DNA of 64,000 bases, taken from assembly GCF_002246015.1 (NCBI RefSeq), contig NZ_NOLJ01000001.1:719748-783747 (forward strand), given 5' to 3'. Each line of letters starts with the position of its first letter. Positions within the stretch are counted from its first letter, which is position 1. The notes under the pieces were generated by a model, which saw only the letters and a program-made list of their open reading frames with translations, did not search any database and was not told the DNA's origin. The position numbers and the translations under genes were made by a program. Positions 25,601 to 34,357 of this stretch are shown here, one piece after another. The stretch comes from Nostoc sp. 'Peltigera membranacea cyanobiont' 210A (GTDB lineage: Bacteria > Cyanobacteriota > Cyanobacteriia > Cyanobacteriales > Nostocaceae).

Positions 25601-27822
25601 GATTTGGGTGCAGCTTTATCTGCATCAACGCCTGTTGGCGCTGTCCCTGGCTCATTCTTGGGCAGTGGTGTTACTTGTTTAGCCTCAATCCCACTAGCAT
25701 CAGGTTTTTCTTTGGTTTTCTCTTCTAGCTGACCCTGAGAGCTTTTCTGTTCTTCTTTAACCTGGCCACTCAAATCGCCTTTTACAGAGTCAAGTTTGTT
25801 GTTATTTTTAAAGTTGTCCGCCTCTTCCAAGTTCTTGGGAGCCATATCAGCAATGCGCTGCATCAATTTGGCTTTGAAGGCGGCAGCGTCAAATCCTGGT
25901 GTTGGGGCTTGTTGCATCTCCCCAACTTGATTGGCTTGCGCTTTGCTGTCTACTTCATTACCTGGGGGTTGGGCTGCCGCTTGGGCTTCTTGGGCTTTGC
26001 TATTAGCAGGTGGGTGTTTTTTCTCAAGTCCTGCAACCTGTTTTGTTGTGCCGACTACCGCTTGAAATGCTGGGTCATCTTCAGGAGAAGTGGGAGCCTT
26101 TTTACCATCATCTGCTGTAATGGCTACATTTGTTCCTGGTAATGGGGCGATCGCTTTCCCTGCGTTTCCTCCAGGTAAATCTGCGGCTCCCTTAGCTACA
26201 TCTGCTCCTTTGCTTTGAGCTTGCTGTTGAGAATCGACCTTTTCTGTACTAACTTTGCTATCTTTCGGATCAGGCTCTTTTGCTTGATTTCCCCCAGCCT
26301 CAACCTGTTTCTGAGTTACTGCTGCACCAACCTTTTTTGTCGGAGGTGGATCTGTTGCCCCATTCCCACCATCATCTGGTGGTGTCGGAGTGGCTTGATG
26401 TTTTTCTGTCTTAGCCTGATTTTGTTGTTCGCCGTTTTCTGTATCAGTTTTGGATTCTACAGCTTCTAAATTTTTTTGGTTATTTTCGTCAGTTGGTTTT
26501 TGGAAATTCTCCCGCAGTTGGATAGCTAGCCCATGCCCCACAGAGGTTGTCGGCACTTTTGTCTGGAGTTTGTTTTCTTTTGGTGCTATATGAAGAGATT
26601 TAGGCTGTACTGCACTACCATTCTGCTGGACAACGTGCGTCAACTCATGGGCCAGTAATTCTTTGCCTGCATCACTTCCAGGAGAGTATTCGCCCTGACG
26701 GAAAAACACATCTTGCCCTGTGGTAAAAGCACGAGCTTGTATAGATTCATTTAGGCGATTAGATTGAGCATCGGTATGAACCCGGACACTACCGAAATCA
26801 GCCCCAAATCCTTGCTCCATTGGTTGCTTGATATCATCTGCAAGCGGCTGCCCATTTCCACGTGCTTGTTGGATTGAAGTTTCTAGCTCAGATGTTGCAG
26901 CTGTTCTTCCTCCACCCTGACGCTGCACCAAAGGAGTAATTGAATCCGCCAGGGATTTCATTTGTAATTGGTCTTCTTCCTCTGGTAATGCCTCCCGTTG
27001 GATAGACTGCACAGGTTCGCTCATCCTCTGCATCACCAACTGAGCGACGCTATCAGCCTCCTGCTCATAAATGTCTCCAGGCTGGTTAACTGTCAGTTTT
27101 GTTTGTGGACGCCGCAGTGATATTCGACTAATGTCATGTCCAAGCGGTTTGCTGGCGAATTTTACCTCATTTACTCTCTGGGATGAAGTACTAAGCGGCT
27201 TCATTTGCAATTCTTCTTCCTCTGGTAGTTCCTCCCGTTGCAGCGAGGGAGTTTCTCCCAAAGATTTCATTTGTACTTCTTCCTCTTCTTCTAGCAGTTC
27301 CTCGCGCTGAATACTGCCCTCTGGTTTCATTTGCAATTCTTCTTCATCAGGTAATTCTTCTCGCTGAAGTTTCCCACTCTGTGGCTGATGAATTCTTTGC
27401 ATCACCTGACGCGCCATTTGGTCGGCTTCTTGCTCGTACTTATCTCCAGGCTCCCCAATCGTCAGTTTTGCTTGAATTGGTGTTGGTGTATCTGGTCTTC
27501 TGACTGGAATATTGGCAAAGTTATGACCAAATCGAGTTGCTTTTTCCAGTCGAGAATTCAAAGATAGATCCATCTTGGCTTGCAATACAGTCAGCCGTTC
27601 TTGTCCCTCTGGCGTAATCGTCCGATGCTTGGCTTGTAATTCCAATTCAGTTACTTCCATCTTTTCTTCTGCAAAAGCTTCATTCTCTACGTCCGTTTGT
27701 GTCACGGGCGTAAAAGATGCTTTTTGAGTTTGGCCACCAAACGGTCTATAGGCCAATTGAGGAGTTTGTTCTGGTGCTTGAAAATTAGAAAAGCTGGATG
27801 AAGGACTTTTAAGGGATTTCAT
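22624..27822 (-). CDS. DUF4157 effector with C-terminal deaminase-like toxin domain
   Basis: The 1732-residue protein is modular. Residues 115-270 hold two PGDxYEQEAD segments and several LQREELPEEEELQMKP repeats. A DUF4157 domain (about 318-402) carries the zinc-peptidase-like HELTH motif (392-396, AHELTHVVQQ). Residues 450-850 are low-complexity, Gln/Lys/Pro-rich. About 850-1250 is coiled coil, then hydrophobic helices to about 1430 and Lys-rich repeats (KQWVEDKKEAG). The last 110 residues resemble YwqJ-type deaminases: CAE (Cys1679, Glu1681) and PRCDNC (Cys1720, Cys1723). DUF4157 proteins are known cargo/effectors of extracellular contractile injection systems; no structural genes are in this window. 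A SUKH-3 gene follows. Confidence 0.85.
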   Translation of the reverse strand: MKSLKSPSSSFSNFQAPEQTPQLAYRPFGGQTQKASFTPVTQTDVENEAFAEEKMEVTELELQAKHRTITPEGQERLTVLQAKMDLSLNSRLEKATRFGHNFANIPVRRPDTPTPIQAKLTIGEPGDKYEQEADQMARQVMQRIHQPQSGKLQREELPDEEELQMKPEGSIQREELLEEEEEVQMKSLGETPSLQREELPEEEELQMKPLSTSSQRVNEVKFASKPLGHDISRISLRRPQTKLTVNQPGDIYEQEADSVAQLVMQRMSEPVQSIQREALPEEEDQLQMKSLADSITPLVQRQGGGRTAATSELETSIQQARGNGQPLADDIKQPMEQGFGADFGSVRVHTDAQSNRLNESIQARAFTTGQDVFFRQGEYSPGSDAGKELLAHELTHVVQQNGSAVQPKSLHIAPKENKLQTKVPTTSVGHGLAIQLRENFQKPTDENNQKNLEAVESKTDTENGEQQNQAKTEKHQATPTPPDDGGNGATDPPPTKKVGAAVTQKQVEAGGNQAKEPDPKDSKVSTEKVDSQQQAQSKGADVAKGAADLPGGNAGKAIAPLPGTNVAITADDGKKAPTSPEDDPAFQAVVGTTKQVAGLEKKHPPANSKAQEAQAAAQPPGNEVDSKAQANQVGEMQQAPTPGFDAAAFKAKLMQRIADMAPKNLEEADNFKNNNKLDSVKGDLSGQVKEEQKSSQGQLEEKTKEKPDASGIEAKQVTPLPKNEPGTAPTGVDADKAAPKSKGQAEVEAPLQDDSKKLDQQMKEADITEKQLANSNEPEFQGALAAKKDAQTNAQEAPPQYRQQEQGILATAQATAEATAQQHLQAMHGTRTQNLGQVGEQQIGAKSKDEQARAKVAGDINKIYDKTKGKVEKTLGELDGQVIQAFDAGAADAKKAFEDYVGKRMDDYKSDRYSGFWGPGKWLIDKLFGMPSEVNAFYQEGRQLYINQMDGVINNVVAIISKGLTQAKAEIANGKQEIQNYISQLPQDLKGVGQQAAADIDSKFEELQQSVDDKQDELIDTLAQKYQENLEAVDARIEEMKAANKGFIQKAFDFIVGVIKTIIELTKMLLQVLARVAGVVGQILKDPIGFLTNLIQALKQGFLNFMNNIGKHLQQGLIGWLTGTMAETGIQMPENFDLKGIFSLAMQLLGFTYEAIRGQAVKRLGEEKVSRLEQTVDVFQVLASEGVAGIWQFVQEKMGDLNALVIEPIKNFIIEKVITAGIEWILSLLTPASAFIKAAKAIYEIVKFFIERAQQIADLINAILDAIGAIASGAIDQAIKGVENALAKSLPVVISFLASLLGLDGIAGKVQGIFKKLRKPMEKAVDWVIDKGAKAFKKVGNKVKNSKFGKKAGELKDSAKEKYKAGKQWVEDKKEAGKQWVEDKKAAAQNWVEEKKGAVKEKFDKFGNKVKDEFGFDKDKKSEVKNKEKEKDKITIPDGPVGKPVKFNAHDEGHRLWIELKSGKPVVMVASTPEQAETKLDNIVGKIKGIPNLPPDLLAKAGELLRRGYGLLNVTEEQIDQKLDKLKTNNNSNIVSIREEIDQRANSVPQRNELAHVFQELFEILYNAIHLPEQRSAEDAVAWYHGQIREAMGSVDEAGQDTSGFKTGEGKNQRAHKIPNMLVGVVDQENNNQAYFGMSAGGKKEPNQKRLDNAYPQFQDKLNELSDNRPLKNRDLTNCAECEAYDKAISIRGRDNANFSGLKDSAAWGPKEALKPEPRCDNCEYVYEEHKH

Positions 27823-27996
27823 CGGTTTTATTGCAACTATTGACGATTCAATTTGTCTAGGTGATTAGTTTTGACTATCATTTACCCAAAATTGAAATTA
27901 TCAAGATAATTTTAGAACGCTAATCAATTAGAAATAATTAAGATGTGTTGCTCCTGGAGATAAGTACTGGCTTGTAAATAGTCTCATGTCGGATAA

Positions 27997-28022
27997 AGGG
28001 GAACACGCAGCCGTGTTCCCCT
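27997..28022 (-). terminator. Hairpin terminator of the RTX gene
   Basis: AGGGGAACACG and CGTGTTCCCCT form a perfect 11-bp stem with a 4-base loop; on the minus strand it is followed by TTTATCC. It sits between the RTX stop (28090) and the start of the DUF4157 gene (27822), so the two are probably separate transcription units. Confidence 0.65.
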
Positions 28023-28089
28023 AGCCACGAGGAAAAGTATCCTCGAATCTGTCTTCTGATATTAGTACTTTCTTAAGTTGGCAAAGTTT

Positions 28090-29880
28090 TTATGCAAAAC
28101 TGACTCCTAGTGTATAAGAAAAATCAGGATTAGAACTGCTACCAGAGAAAGTTCCGCCATCTTCAGGCAAGAAAGCATATTTACTCACTGAAATGTAGTA
28201 CGTACCTGCACTCAGGGAACGGGTAATTAATGACGAATTGCTACCGCCACTGTCGTCGTTTGTTTCCAGTAAAGTCCCAATCCCAGTATCGTCAAACAGT
28301 CCGAGAACTGTATCTCCCGATGTCACTGTCTTAATAGTCACAGTTCCTGGATTTGCTAAAGAAAATTTAAAAAAGTCGAAATCGCGATCGTCTCCCAGTT
28401 GAACTGTGGCAATCTGGGCTGAAAGATTAATGTTTGAGCCTGATGATAAGGAACCTAATCCTTCAGCAGTGGTCAGTGTGTTGTTTGTACCTTCTCCAGT
28501 ATTTTCCCCCTCAAAGAAAAGGAAGTCATCACTATCAAGTTTGAGATTGTTTTTCCCTAGTGCAATACCTACGATCTCATCTGGTTCTGCTCCCGGTTTG
28601 TTTGAGAAGATTCGTGTGTTGCTGCCAACAACTTGCAGGCGGTAGTCTTGTAAAGATCCTTTGAGTTCAATTCGATCTTGGCTAGAGTCGAAGTCAGTAA
28701 TAGTAGCGTAGTCTCCAAAACCAGGATTTGCGCTGTTGTTATCGTCGTAGAAAATATTTACAGCGTCCCCCAGAATAAATCTATCTGCCCCAGTCCCGCC
28801 AGTTAAGGTATCAGTTTCCCCTAATCCAGGTGGAAGCGGACTACCAGGAAAAGTACCGATGAGGATATCGTTTCCAGATCCCCCATTGAGTATTTCATTG
28901 CCGGGTCCGCCTTGTAGGCTATCATTGCCGTCCTCACCGTTGAGGATATCATCGCCATTATTACCGTCTAGCGTATCATCGCCTACTCTTCCATTTAGAG
29001 TGTTATTAGAAGTATTACCAAAAATAAAGTTGTTAAAACTGTTACCTGTCCCGGTAATGTTGCCACCTTCCCTCAGCCTCAGGTTCTCCAGATTGGCTCC
29101 CAGCGTGTAGTTGACAGAAGACCGGACAGTATCTAGACCTGAATTCGCAGCCTCTGTAATGGTATCAAGAGTAGTGTTAACAATGTAAGTATCGTCACCT
29201 GCTCCCCCATTCAAAGTGTCAATACCTACACCACCATCAAGTGTGTCATTGCCATTATTACCGGATAATCGGTTATTTTGGTTGTCGCCAGCAATGCTGT
29301 CATTTCCATTTGTGCCGATGACATTATCAAAGTTGACTGCGGTAAATGACAATGTTCCCAAACCAGGAACCTTATTGGCAGCCAAACTTTGGGTTTGTAG
29401 GTTAGCGGTGATAAATACCCCAGGCAAAGATTGGGATGCATCGATGGTGTTGTTAGCAACCTTAGCATTAGCAATAACCTTTTCTACTTTAAAGAGTAGG
29501 TCTTTTCCCAATCCCCCAGCTTTTTGAATAGTTCCAACACCTGACAAGGTAATGGTTTGACCTAGTTGAGTGTAATCTGCGGTATCAATGCCATCTCCAC
29601 CATCAATGTTGTCGTTACCCTGACTGCCTTTGAAAATGTCACTGCCTGCACCACCTTTTAAAGTGTCGTTTCCTGTGCCCCCATCAAGTGTATCATTGCC
29701 ATCTCCACCGCTTAGACTGTCGTTTGCAGTCCCACCTGCGAGGGAATCGTTACCAGCCAAACCATTCAAGATATCGTTACCGGAGGTACTATTGGCGTTA
29801 CCACCACTAGCCCAACCAACTATGGTGTCATTTCCCAAACTCCCATTTATCGTGTCAGGATTTGTAGTACCGAAAACCAT
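28090..29880 (-). CDS. RTX calcium-binding protein with PPC-type C-terminus
   Basis: The 596-residue protein begins with RTX nonapeptide repeats of the form GGxGNDxLxG (NDSLSGGDGNDTLDGGTGND, residues 5-110) and has a second block at about 190-350. These fold as calcium-binding parallel beta-rolls. Residues 480-596 resemble a pre-peptidase C-terminal domain ([31 protein letters not shown]). There is no Sec signal peptide, as expected for type I secretion, but no ABC/HlyD/TolC genes are nearby. Its C-terminal third is collinear with the protein at 37997-40534, so they are paralogues. Confidence 0.85.
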   Translation of the reverse strand: MVFGTTNPDTINGSLGNDTIVGWASGGNANSTSGNDILNGLAGNDSLAGGTANDSLSGGDGNDTLDGGTGNDTLKGGAGSDIFKGSQGNDNIDGGDGIDTADYTQLGQTITLSGVGTIQKAGGLGKDLLFKVEKVIANAKVANNTIDASQSLPGVFITANLQTQSLAANKVPGLGTLSFTAVNFDNVIGTNGNDSIAGDNQNNRLSGNNGNDTLDGGVGIDTLNGGAGDDTYIVNTTLDTITEAANSGLDTVRSSVNYTLGANLENLRLREGGNITGTGNSFNNFIFGNTSNNTLNGRVGDDTLDGNNGDDILNGEDGNDSLQGGPGNEILNGGSGNDILIGTFPGSPLPPGLGETDTLTGGTGADRFILGDAVNIFYDDNNSANPGFGDYATITDFDSSQDRIELKGSLQDYRLQVVGSNTRIFSNKPGAEPDEIVGIALGKNNLKLDSDDFLFFEGENTGEGTNNTLTTAEGLGSLSSGSNINLSAQIATVQLGDDRDFDFFKFSLANPGTVTIKTVTSGDTVLGLFDDTGIGTLLETNDDSGGSNSSLITRSLSAGTYYISVSKYAFLPEDGGTFSGSSSNPDFSYTLGVSFA

Positions 29881-30432
29881 ATTATCTCTCCTAAATTTTT
29901 CACTAAATATGTAAGTTCAGCATCAATCAAAGAACTATTTATCAGTTCAATGTAGAATACTTGTAATTTGCATAATCTCATGTTAAAAAACATTAACTAT
30001 TTAGTTAGGAACTTCTCAAGAAAAAATATCCAACTACTTACTGTGGGCTGACCCGAAAAGCCAGCCCTTTGTTGCAAGCGAAACGCTTACTCTACAAAAT
30101 CAGATAATTTATTTTTTGAAAACCCATTAATTGATTACGCAAATTATTAAGTAATTAGGTAAAATATTTTGGTTTTTCCCCAATTTTTTGAACCCATGCT
30201 GTAATTATTTAATTACCATGAAGTATAAGGTTACACGAACTTTTTTATCAAATCTTAAAAATCCTTAATAAATCCGATTTATAATAAATTGATATATGTT
30301 TGTAAACCTGAAATTAAATATTTTTTAAAATCTACTGATTTGTTTGATTAATGTTGATGTTGCCAGCTTTTTAGCTTAATGATGTTTGTCATGAAGTTAG
30401 GTTTAAATATCTTTTTTTGTTAAAGAACTATT
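29881..30432. other. AT-rich intergenic region
   Basis: This 552-bp stretch lies between the RTX start and the broken DUF2809 gene. It is very AT-rich and must hold the RTX promoter. No ORF, clear repeat or RNA gene was recognised. Confidence 0.5.
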
Positions 30433-30454
30433 ATGTTTAATTACAAAATAATAT
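30433..30454 (+). pseudogene. 5' fragment of the DUF2809 gene, cut by the IS
   Basis: ATG at 30433 opens MFNYKII and runs into the left end of the insertion sequence. Joining 30454 to 31894 (counting the flanking ATAT once) restores an open frame, MFNYKIIFILISVLIVVPMG, continuing into the downstream DUF2809 frame. Confidence 0.7.
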
Positions 30455-31889
30455 GGTTCTTCAGTACTTACTATGCTAAATTATTAGCTGCGAAGGTTAA
30501 AAAGTATAAAGAATTGCATAAAATATTTAGTAAAACTTTTGACATAATTGACTTAGGACGCAGATTCATTATTAACTGTAAGTACTAGAAAAGTATTTTT
30601 TGTCTATTTACAGTTATGAACAGGAAACAAAATATTAAAATACTAACAGAGCTTCTAGATTTAAAAGATGTGAAAGTTATATCACATCGCCTTCATGTCG
30701 GGATAGGAATGATTTTACAAATAGAATCAATAAAATCATACAGTACTTGTCCTCGCTGTGGTACAAAAAGCCATAGATTACATCAAAATCATCGATACAT
30801 TGTTAAAGATTTACCTTTCGGTGAGAAACCAGTATTTTTAGAAATAAATAGAAGACAATTCAAATGCGAAGAATGTAAAAAACCCTTTAGTGAGAATTTA
30901 GATTTCGTGAGCCAGAAAAGAACTTATACAAAACGGCTGGCACACAAGATAATACAAGAGGTAGTAGAAAACGATATCCACAGTGTAGCTGATCAAGGGA
31001 TAGTGACAACAGAAGAAATAGAAAGAATGTTAAAAGACGCTTCGCTTGAATTATCTGATGACAAACCTTCTCTGATAAAAAGACTTGGAATCGATGAGAT
31101 AGCTCTGGTTAAGGGCAAGGGTAATTACTGCGCCGTACTAATAGATTTAGATACATCTAAGCTAGTAACTATTTTAAATGGGCGCACGCAAGAAGTAGTG
31201 AAGGAAACCCTTTTAGAATGGGGATATGAGGTCTTAGAACAAATTGAGGAAGTGAGTATAGATTTGTGGGTTGGTTATAAAAACGTTGTCACAGAATTAA
31301 TGCCCAATGCTCAAGTAGTAGCAGATAGATTTCATGTAATGACACAGATTAATAAAGAATTAGATACACAGAGAAAACGAGAGAAACGGAGTCTAGAAGA
31401 ATTAATTAAAAAAGCGCAATTATCAGCACAAAAAGCTGAATATGAAAAACTTTTATCGGGATTAAAAAATAGTAAGTACGTTTTACTTAAAAATGAGTCA
31501 GACTTAAATGAAGAGCAAATAAATAAACTTTCTGAAGTCAAGAATGTATCTCCTGTCTTAAAAGAAATGCATGAATTAAAAGAAAAATTTAGAAAGATTT
31601 TTAATAAGACAGATAATTGGTATCCGGGAGTTTTTAAACTCGGTATGTGGTTATCGAAAGCTAAAAAATATTTTCCCAAGAGTAACAATACTATTATCCG
31701 TTGGTTTGATGAGATAATTGCTTACTTTGATAATGGGACAAGTAGTGGTGCTGTGGAAGGTATTAATAACAAGATCAAGTTGATTAAACGTTCCGGTTAT
31801 GGATTTAGAAACTTTGACAATTTCCGAGTTAGATGCTTATTGAATTGGCATTTTAACTATTAGTTAAGCATACTATGTACTGAAGAACC
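30455..31889 (+). mobile_element. ISL3-family insertion sequence
   Basis: A 1435-bp element has inverted ends GGTTCTTCAGTAC(T/A)TA(C/G)TATGC at 30455 and, complementary, ending at 31889. It contains one transposase gene. ATAT flanks both ends (30451-30454, 31890-31893); a full 8-bp duplication as usual for ISL3 is not obvious. The element interrupts a DUF2809 gene. Confidence 0.85.
30616..31863 (+). CDS. ISL3-family transposase
   Basis: The 415-residue protein has an N-terminal zinc-binding region (CPRCGTK at about 45-51 and CEECKKPF near 95), then a DDE-type catalytic domain. Catalytic acidic positions are likely in LGIDEIALVKGKG, VVADRFHVM and the C-terminal SSGAVEGINNKIK, which carries the Glu. 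A helical insert separates the last two. The frame is intact, so the element may still be active. It stops 26 bp before the right terminal repeat ends. Confidence 0.92.
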   Translation: MNRKQNIKILTELLDLKDVKVISHRLHVGIGMILQIESIKSYSTCPRCGTKSHRLHQNHRYIVKDLPFGEKPVFLEINRRQFKCEECKKPFSENLDFVSQKRTYTKRLAHKIIQEVVENDIHSVADQGIVTTEEIERMLKDASLELSDDKPSLIKRLGIDEIALVKGKGNYCAVLIDLDTSKLVTILNGRTQEVVKETLLEWGYEVLEQIEEVSIDLWVGYKNVVTELMPNAQVVADRFHVMTQINKELDTQRKREKRSLEELIKKAQLSAQKAEYEKLLSGLKNSKYVLLKNESDLNEEQINKLSEVKNVSPVLKEMHELKEKFRKIFNKTDNWYPGVFKLGMWLSKAKKYFPKSNNTIIRWFDEIIAYFDNGTSSGAVEGINNKIKLIKRSGYGFRNFDNFRVRCLLNWHFNY

Positions 31890-32282
31890 ATATTTATTCT
31901 TATTTCTGTACTCATCGTTGTACCGATGGGATTTTTGCTTAAGTATTATAATGGGCCTGCCCATCACTGGTTTAATGACTACGGAGCAGCTGTATTTTAC
32001 GAAATATTTTGGTGTCTGTTCGCATTTTGCTTTTTCAGAAGTCGTGCAGCAGTAATCCAAATTCCTATATGGGTTTTTGTCATCACCTGTATACTAGAAT
32101 TCTTGCAACTTTGGCATCCGCCACTATTAGAGCAAATTCGTGCCACCTTGATAGGTAAATTGTTACTTGGTACCACCTTTGTTTGGTGGGATTTTCCTCA
32201 TTATGTATTGGGTTCTGTTTTAGGCTGGTTGTGGCTGCGACAATTACACGGAATAGGTTATGCAAAAAAAAGTCAAGGTTAA
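31890..32282 (+). pseudogene. DUF2809 membrane protein, 5'-interrupted
   Basis: Downstream of the IS the frame continues as ILISVLIVVPMGFLLK and then a DUF2809-type protein (FYEIFWCLFAFCFF, ILEFLQLWHPP, LLGTTFVWWDFPHYVLG). Four hydrophobic helices are predicted by eye. An ATG at 31926 could still start a 118-residue product lacking the first helix, so partial function is possible. The stop overlaps the start of the DUF167 gene by 23 bases, which suggests an original two-gene operon. The function of DUF2809 is unknown. Confidence 0.75.
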
Positions 32283-32487
32283 ACCTAATTCAAAACAGCA
32301 AAAAATTGAAGAACAACCTGATGGCAGTCTGACTGTTTATTTAAAATCGCCTCCAGTTGATGGTAAGGCTAATGAAGAGTTAATTAAACTACTAGCAGAT
32401 AAATTTGATGTACCCAAGTCTTATATCAGAATTAAGTCAGGTTTCTCCTCTCGGCAAAAGCTGATGGAAATTGATACGAATACCTAA
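32260..32487 (+). CDS. DUF167 (YggU-family) protein
   Basis: The 75-residue protein has the DUF167 pattern: [14 protein letters not shown] at the start, [24 protein letters not shown] in the middle and [13 protein letters not shown] at the end. These small alpha/beta proteins are widespread and without a settled function. It overlaps the upstream DUF2809 frame by 23 bp, so its native promoter probably lay before the IS insertion; expression may now depend on the IS or on the remnant. Confidence 0.88.
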   Translation: MQKKVKVKPNSKQQKIEEQPDGSLTVYLKSPPVDGKANEELIKLLADKFDVPKSYIRIKSGFSSRQKLMEIDTNT

Positions 32488-32792
32488 CTGCTGCTTAATA
32501 ATATCTTTTGTGAAGACTTTGCTGCCTTCTGAATATGAGCTACATTCCACCCAGTACATTTTCTACTAGAGACAAGAAACGAGAGATAGAAACTTGCAAA
32601 ATCTAATTTTTATGAAAAAAGTGAAGGTTTAAAACCTCACCCCTTGTGGGCGAAAGAATCCTTGTTTCCCAAGTTAGGTAAAAACCCCACCCCTTGTGGG
32701 TGGCTGAATTGAATTTTGTTAGCGCAGCGTTAGCGAGTCCGCGTTCGCTTTTAGCGTCTCGTAGAGAGCGTCATTTTGAATTTTGAATTGAT
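32488..32792. repeat. Intergenic region with CCCCTTGTGGG direct repeats
   Basis: Two near-identical units, AAAACCTCACCCCTTGTGGG and AAAACCCCACCCCTTGTGGG, lie about 52 bp apart (about 32631-32701). A dispersed repeat with AGCGCAGCGTTAGCGAGTC and AGCGTCTCGTAGAGAGCGTC follows (32720-32772). No gene was found. Confidence 0.6.
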
Positions 32793-33404
32793 TCATGCCT
32801 GTGTAATACTGATATACCTTGGTTGAGTTTTGACTCTTTCTATCCAAGCTTGGATAGCAGGATATTGTGTTAAATCAAACCCACCTTCATTAGCTACATG
32901 AGTGTAAGCGAACAAAGCGATATCAGCAATCGTGTAACGTTCTCCCACAAAAAAATCTTGAGAAGTTAAATGTTTATCCATCAAGCTAAGTGCTGCATAA
33001 CCTGGTTCGCGTTTTTGTTTGATAGCTTCACTATATTCTTCAGTTTTACCTAAAATAGAAATCCAAAATCTTGATGTAGCTATAAAAGGCTCATGACTAT
33101 ATTGTTCAAAACATAACCATTGCAGCACCTGCGCTCGTAAAAAGCGGTCATAAGGTAAAAACTCTGTACCTTCACTCAGATAAACCAATATGGCATTTGA
33201 TTCTGCCAAATATTTCCCTGGCTCGATTTCCAGAACAGGTATCTTACCGTTAGGATTTTTACTTAAAAATTCTGGTGTTCGAGTCTCGCCTTTCAAGATG
33301 TTAAGCTCTATCCTCTCAAAAGGCATACCTAGTTGTGTCAATAAAAGACGTATCTTATAACCATGTCCAGAAGGTAAAAAATCGTACAGATGCAGTAGTT
33401 CCAT
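32793..33404 (-). CDS. Glutathione S-transferase family protein
   Basis: The 203-residue protein has a thioredoxin-like N-terminal domain (1-80) with SGHGYKIRLLL near the catalytic position, the cis-Pro motif GKIPVLEIE and the glutathione-binding LAESNAILVYL. The all-helical C-terminal domain (90-203) has the N-capping box-like DFFVGERYTIADIALFAY. It conjugates or reduces substrates with glutathione; the substrate is unknown. It stands alone. Confidence 0.9.
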   Translation of the reverse strand: MELLHLYDFLPSGHGYKIRLLLTQLGMPFERIELNILKGETRTPEFLSKNPNGKIPVLEIEPGKYLAESNAILVYLSEGTEFLPYDRFLRAQVLQWLCFEQYSHEPFIATSRFWISILGKTEEYSEAIKQKREPGYAALSLMDKHLTSQDFFVGERYTIADIALFAYTHVANEGGFDLTQYPAIQAWIERVKTQPRYISITQA

Positions 33405-33616
33405 GTTAAAATACAGTTAGGAATATGTTGAGAAGTGAAGGTTCAAAATACAATATTTTACCAAAAGATTTTCCCAAAACCGGATATTTTTTTTGTATTT
33501 AGTATCTGAACGTACTACAGTAAATTATTCGAGAAAATAAAAAAAAGCATTATTTATTTCTAGATTGAGATTCTAGATTGAGACATTTAATGTAGTTAGT
33601 GGTCGAAAATAAAACT

Positions 33617-34324
33617 ATGTGTGGAAGATTTACTCTAAATCAGTCGGCAGCAGGATTGTCTGAAGTTTTCCATGTCGAGTCTGTTCCCGATTTGGCAGCC
33701 GAATATAACATTGCGCCTACGCAAATGGTGGCGACAGTGTTGCAAAATCCCGAAAGCGAAAAGCGGGAATTTAAGCAGTTGCATTGGGGATTAATTCCGT
33801 CATGGGCGAAAGATGCAGGAATGGGGGCAAAGCTGATTAATGCTAGGGCAGAAACTGTTGCCGAAAAACCCGCTTTTCGTTCGGCTTTTAAGCACAGACG
33901 CTGTTTAGTGTTAGCTGATGGCTTTTATGAGTGGCAACGCCAACAAGGTAAAGGTAAGAAGCAGCCATTTTATTTTCGTCTTCAAGATGGGCAACCCTTC
34001 GGTTTTGCAGGTTTGTGGGAGAGATGGCGATCGCCTGTTAACGAAGAAATAATCTCTTGTACAATTTTGACAACGGCAGCTAACGAATTACTCCAACCCA
34101 TCCACGAGCGGATGCCAGTGATTCTGGAACCACAAGATTACGATTTATGGCTAGATTCCCAAGTGCAAACAGCCCAAACCCTACAGCAGCTATTGCGTCC
34201 CTATCCAGCGCCAGCAATGACTGCATATCCAGTTAGCACCTTGGTAAACAACTCTCGACATAATAGTTCAGAATGTATCGTACCCCTCAGCGAGAAGAAT
34301 GCCCCCGCAAATCAGTTAAATTAA
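33617..34324 (+). CDS. SRAP-domain abasic-site protein (YedK/HMCES family)
   Basis: The ATG at 33617 is chosen because it yields MCGRFTL, leaving Cys2 as the N-terminal catalytic residue after Met removal; an in-frame GTG at 33599 would bury it. Other SRAP landmarks are present: NARAETVAEKPAFR, GFYEWQRQ with the conserved Glu, and PIHERMPVIL with the conserved His. YedK/HMCES proteins form a thiazolidine crosslink with abasic sites in single-stranded DNA and protect them. The 235-residue length is normal. Confidence 0.93.
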   Translation: MCGRFTLNQSAAGLSEVFHVESVPDLAAEYNIAPTQMVATVLQNPESEKREFKQLHWGLIPSWAKDAGMGAKLINARAETVAEKPAFRSAFKHRRCLVLADGFYEWQRQQGKGKKQPFYFRLQDGQPFGFAGLWERWRSPVNEEIISCTILTTAANELLQPIHERMPVILEPQDYDLWLDSQVQTAQTLQQLLRPYPAPAMTAYPVSTLVNNSRHNSSECIVPLSEKNAPANQLN

Positions 34325-34357
34325 CTATTGAGTGAACTATGGAATGGTGAAGATGAG

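Noticed and set aside
25270..25728. 152-codon plus-strand frame with hydrophobic character
   Set aside because: It is antisense to the low-complexity Gln/Lys-rich part of the DUF4157 gene.
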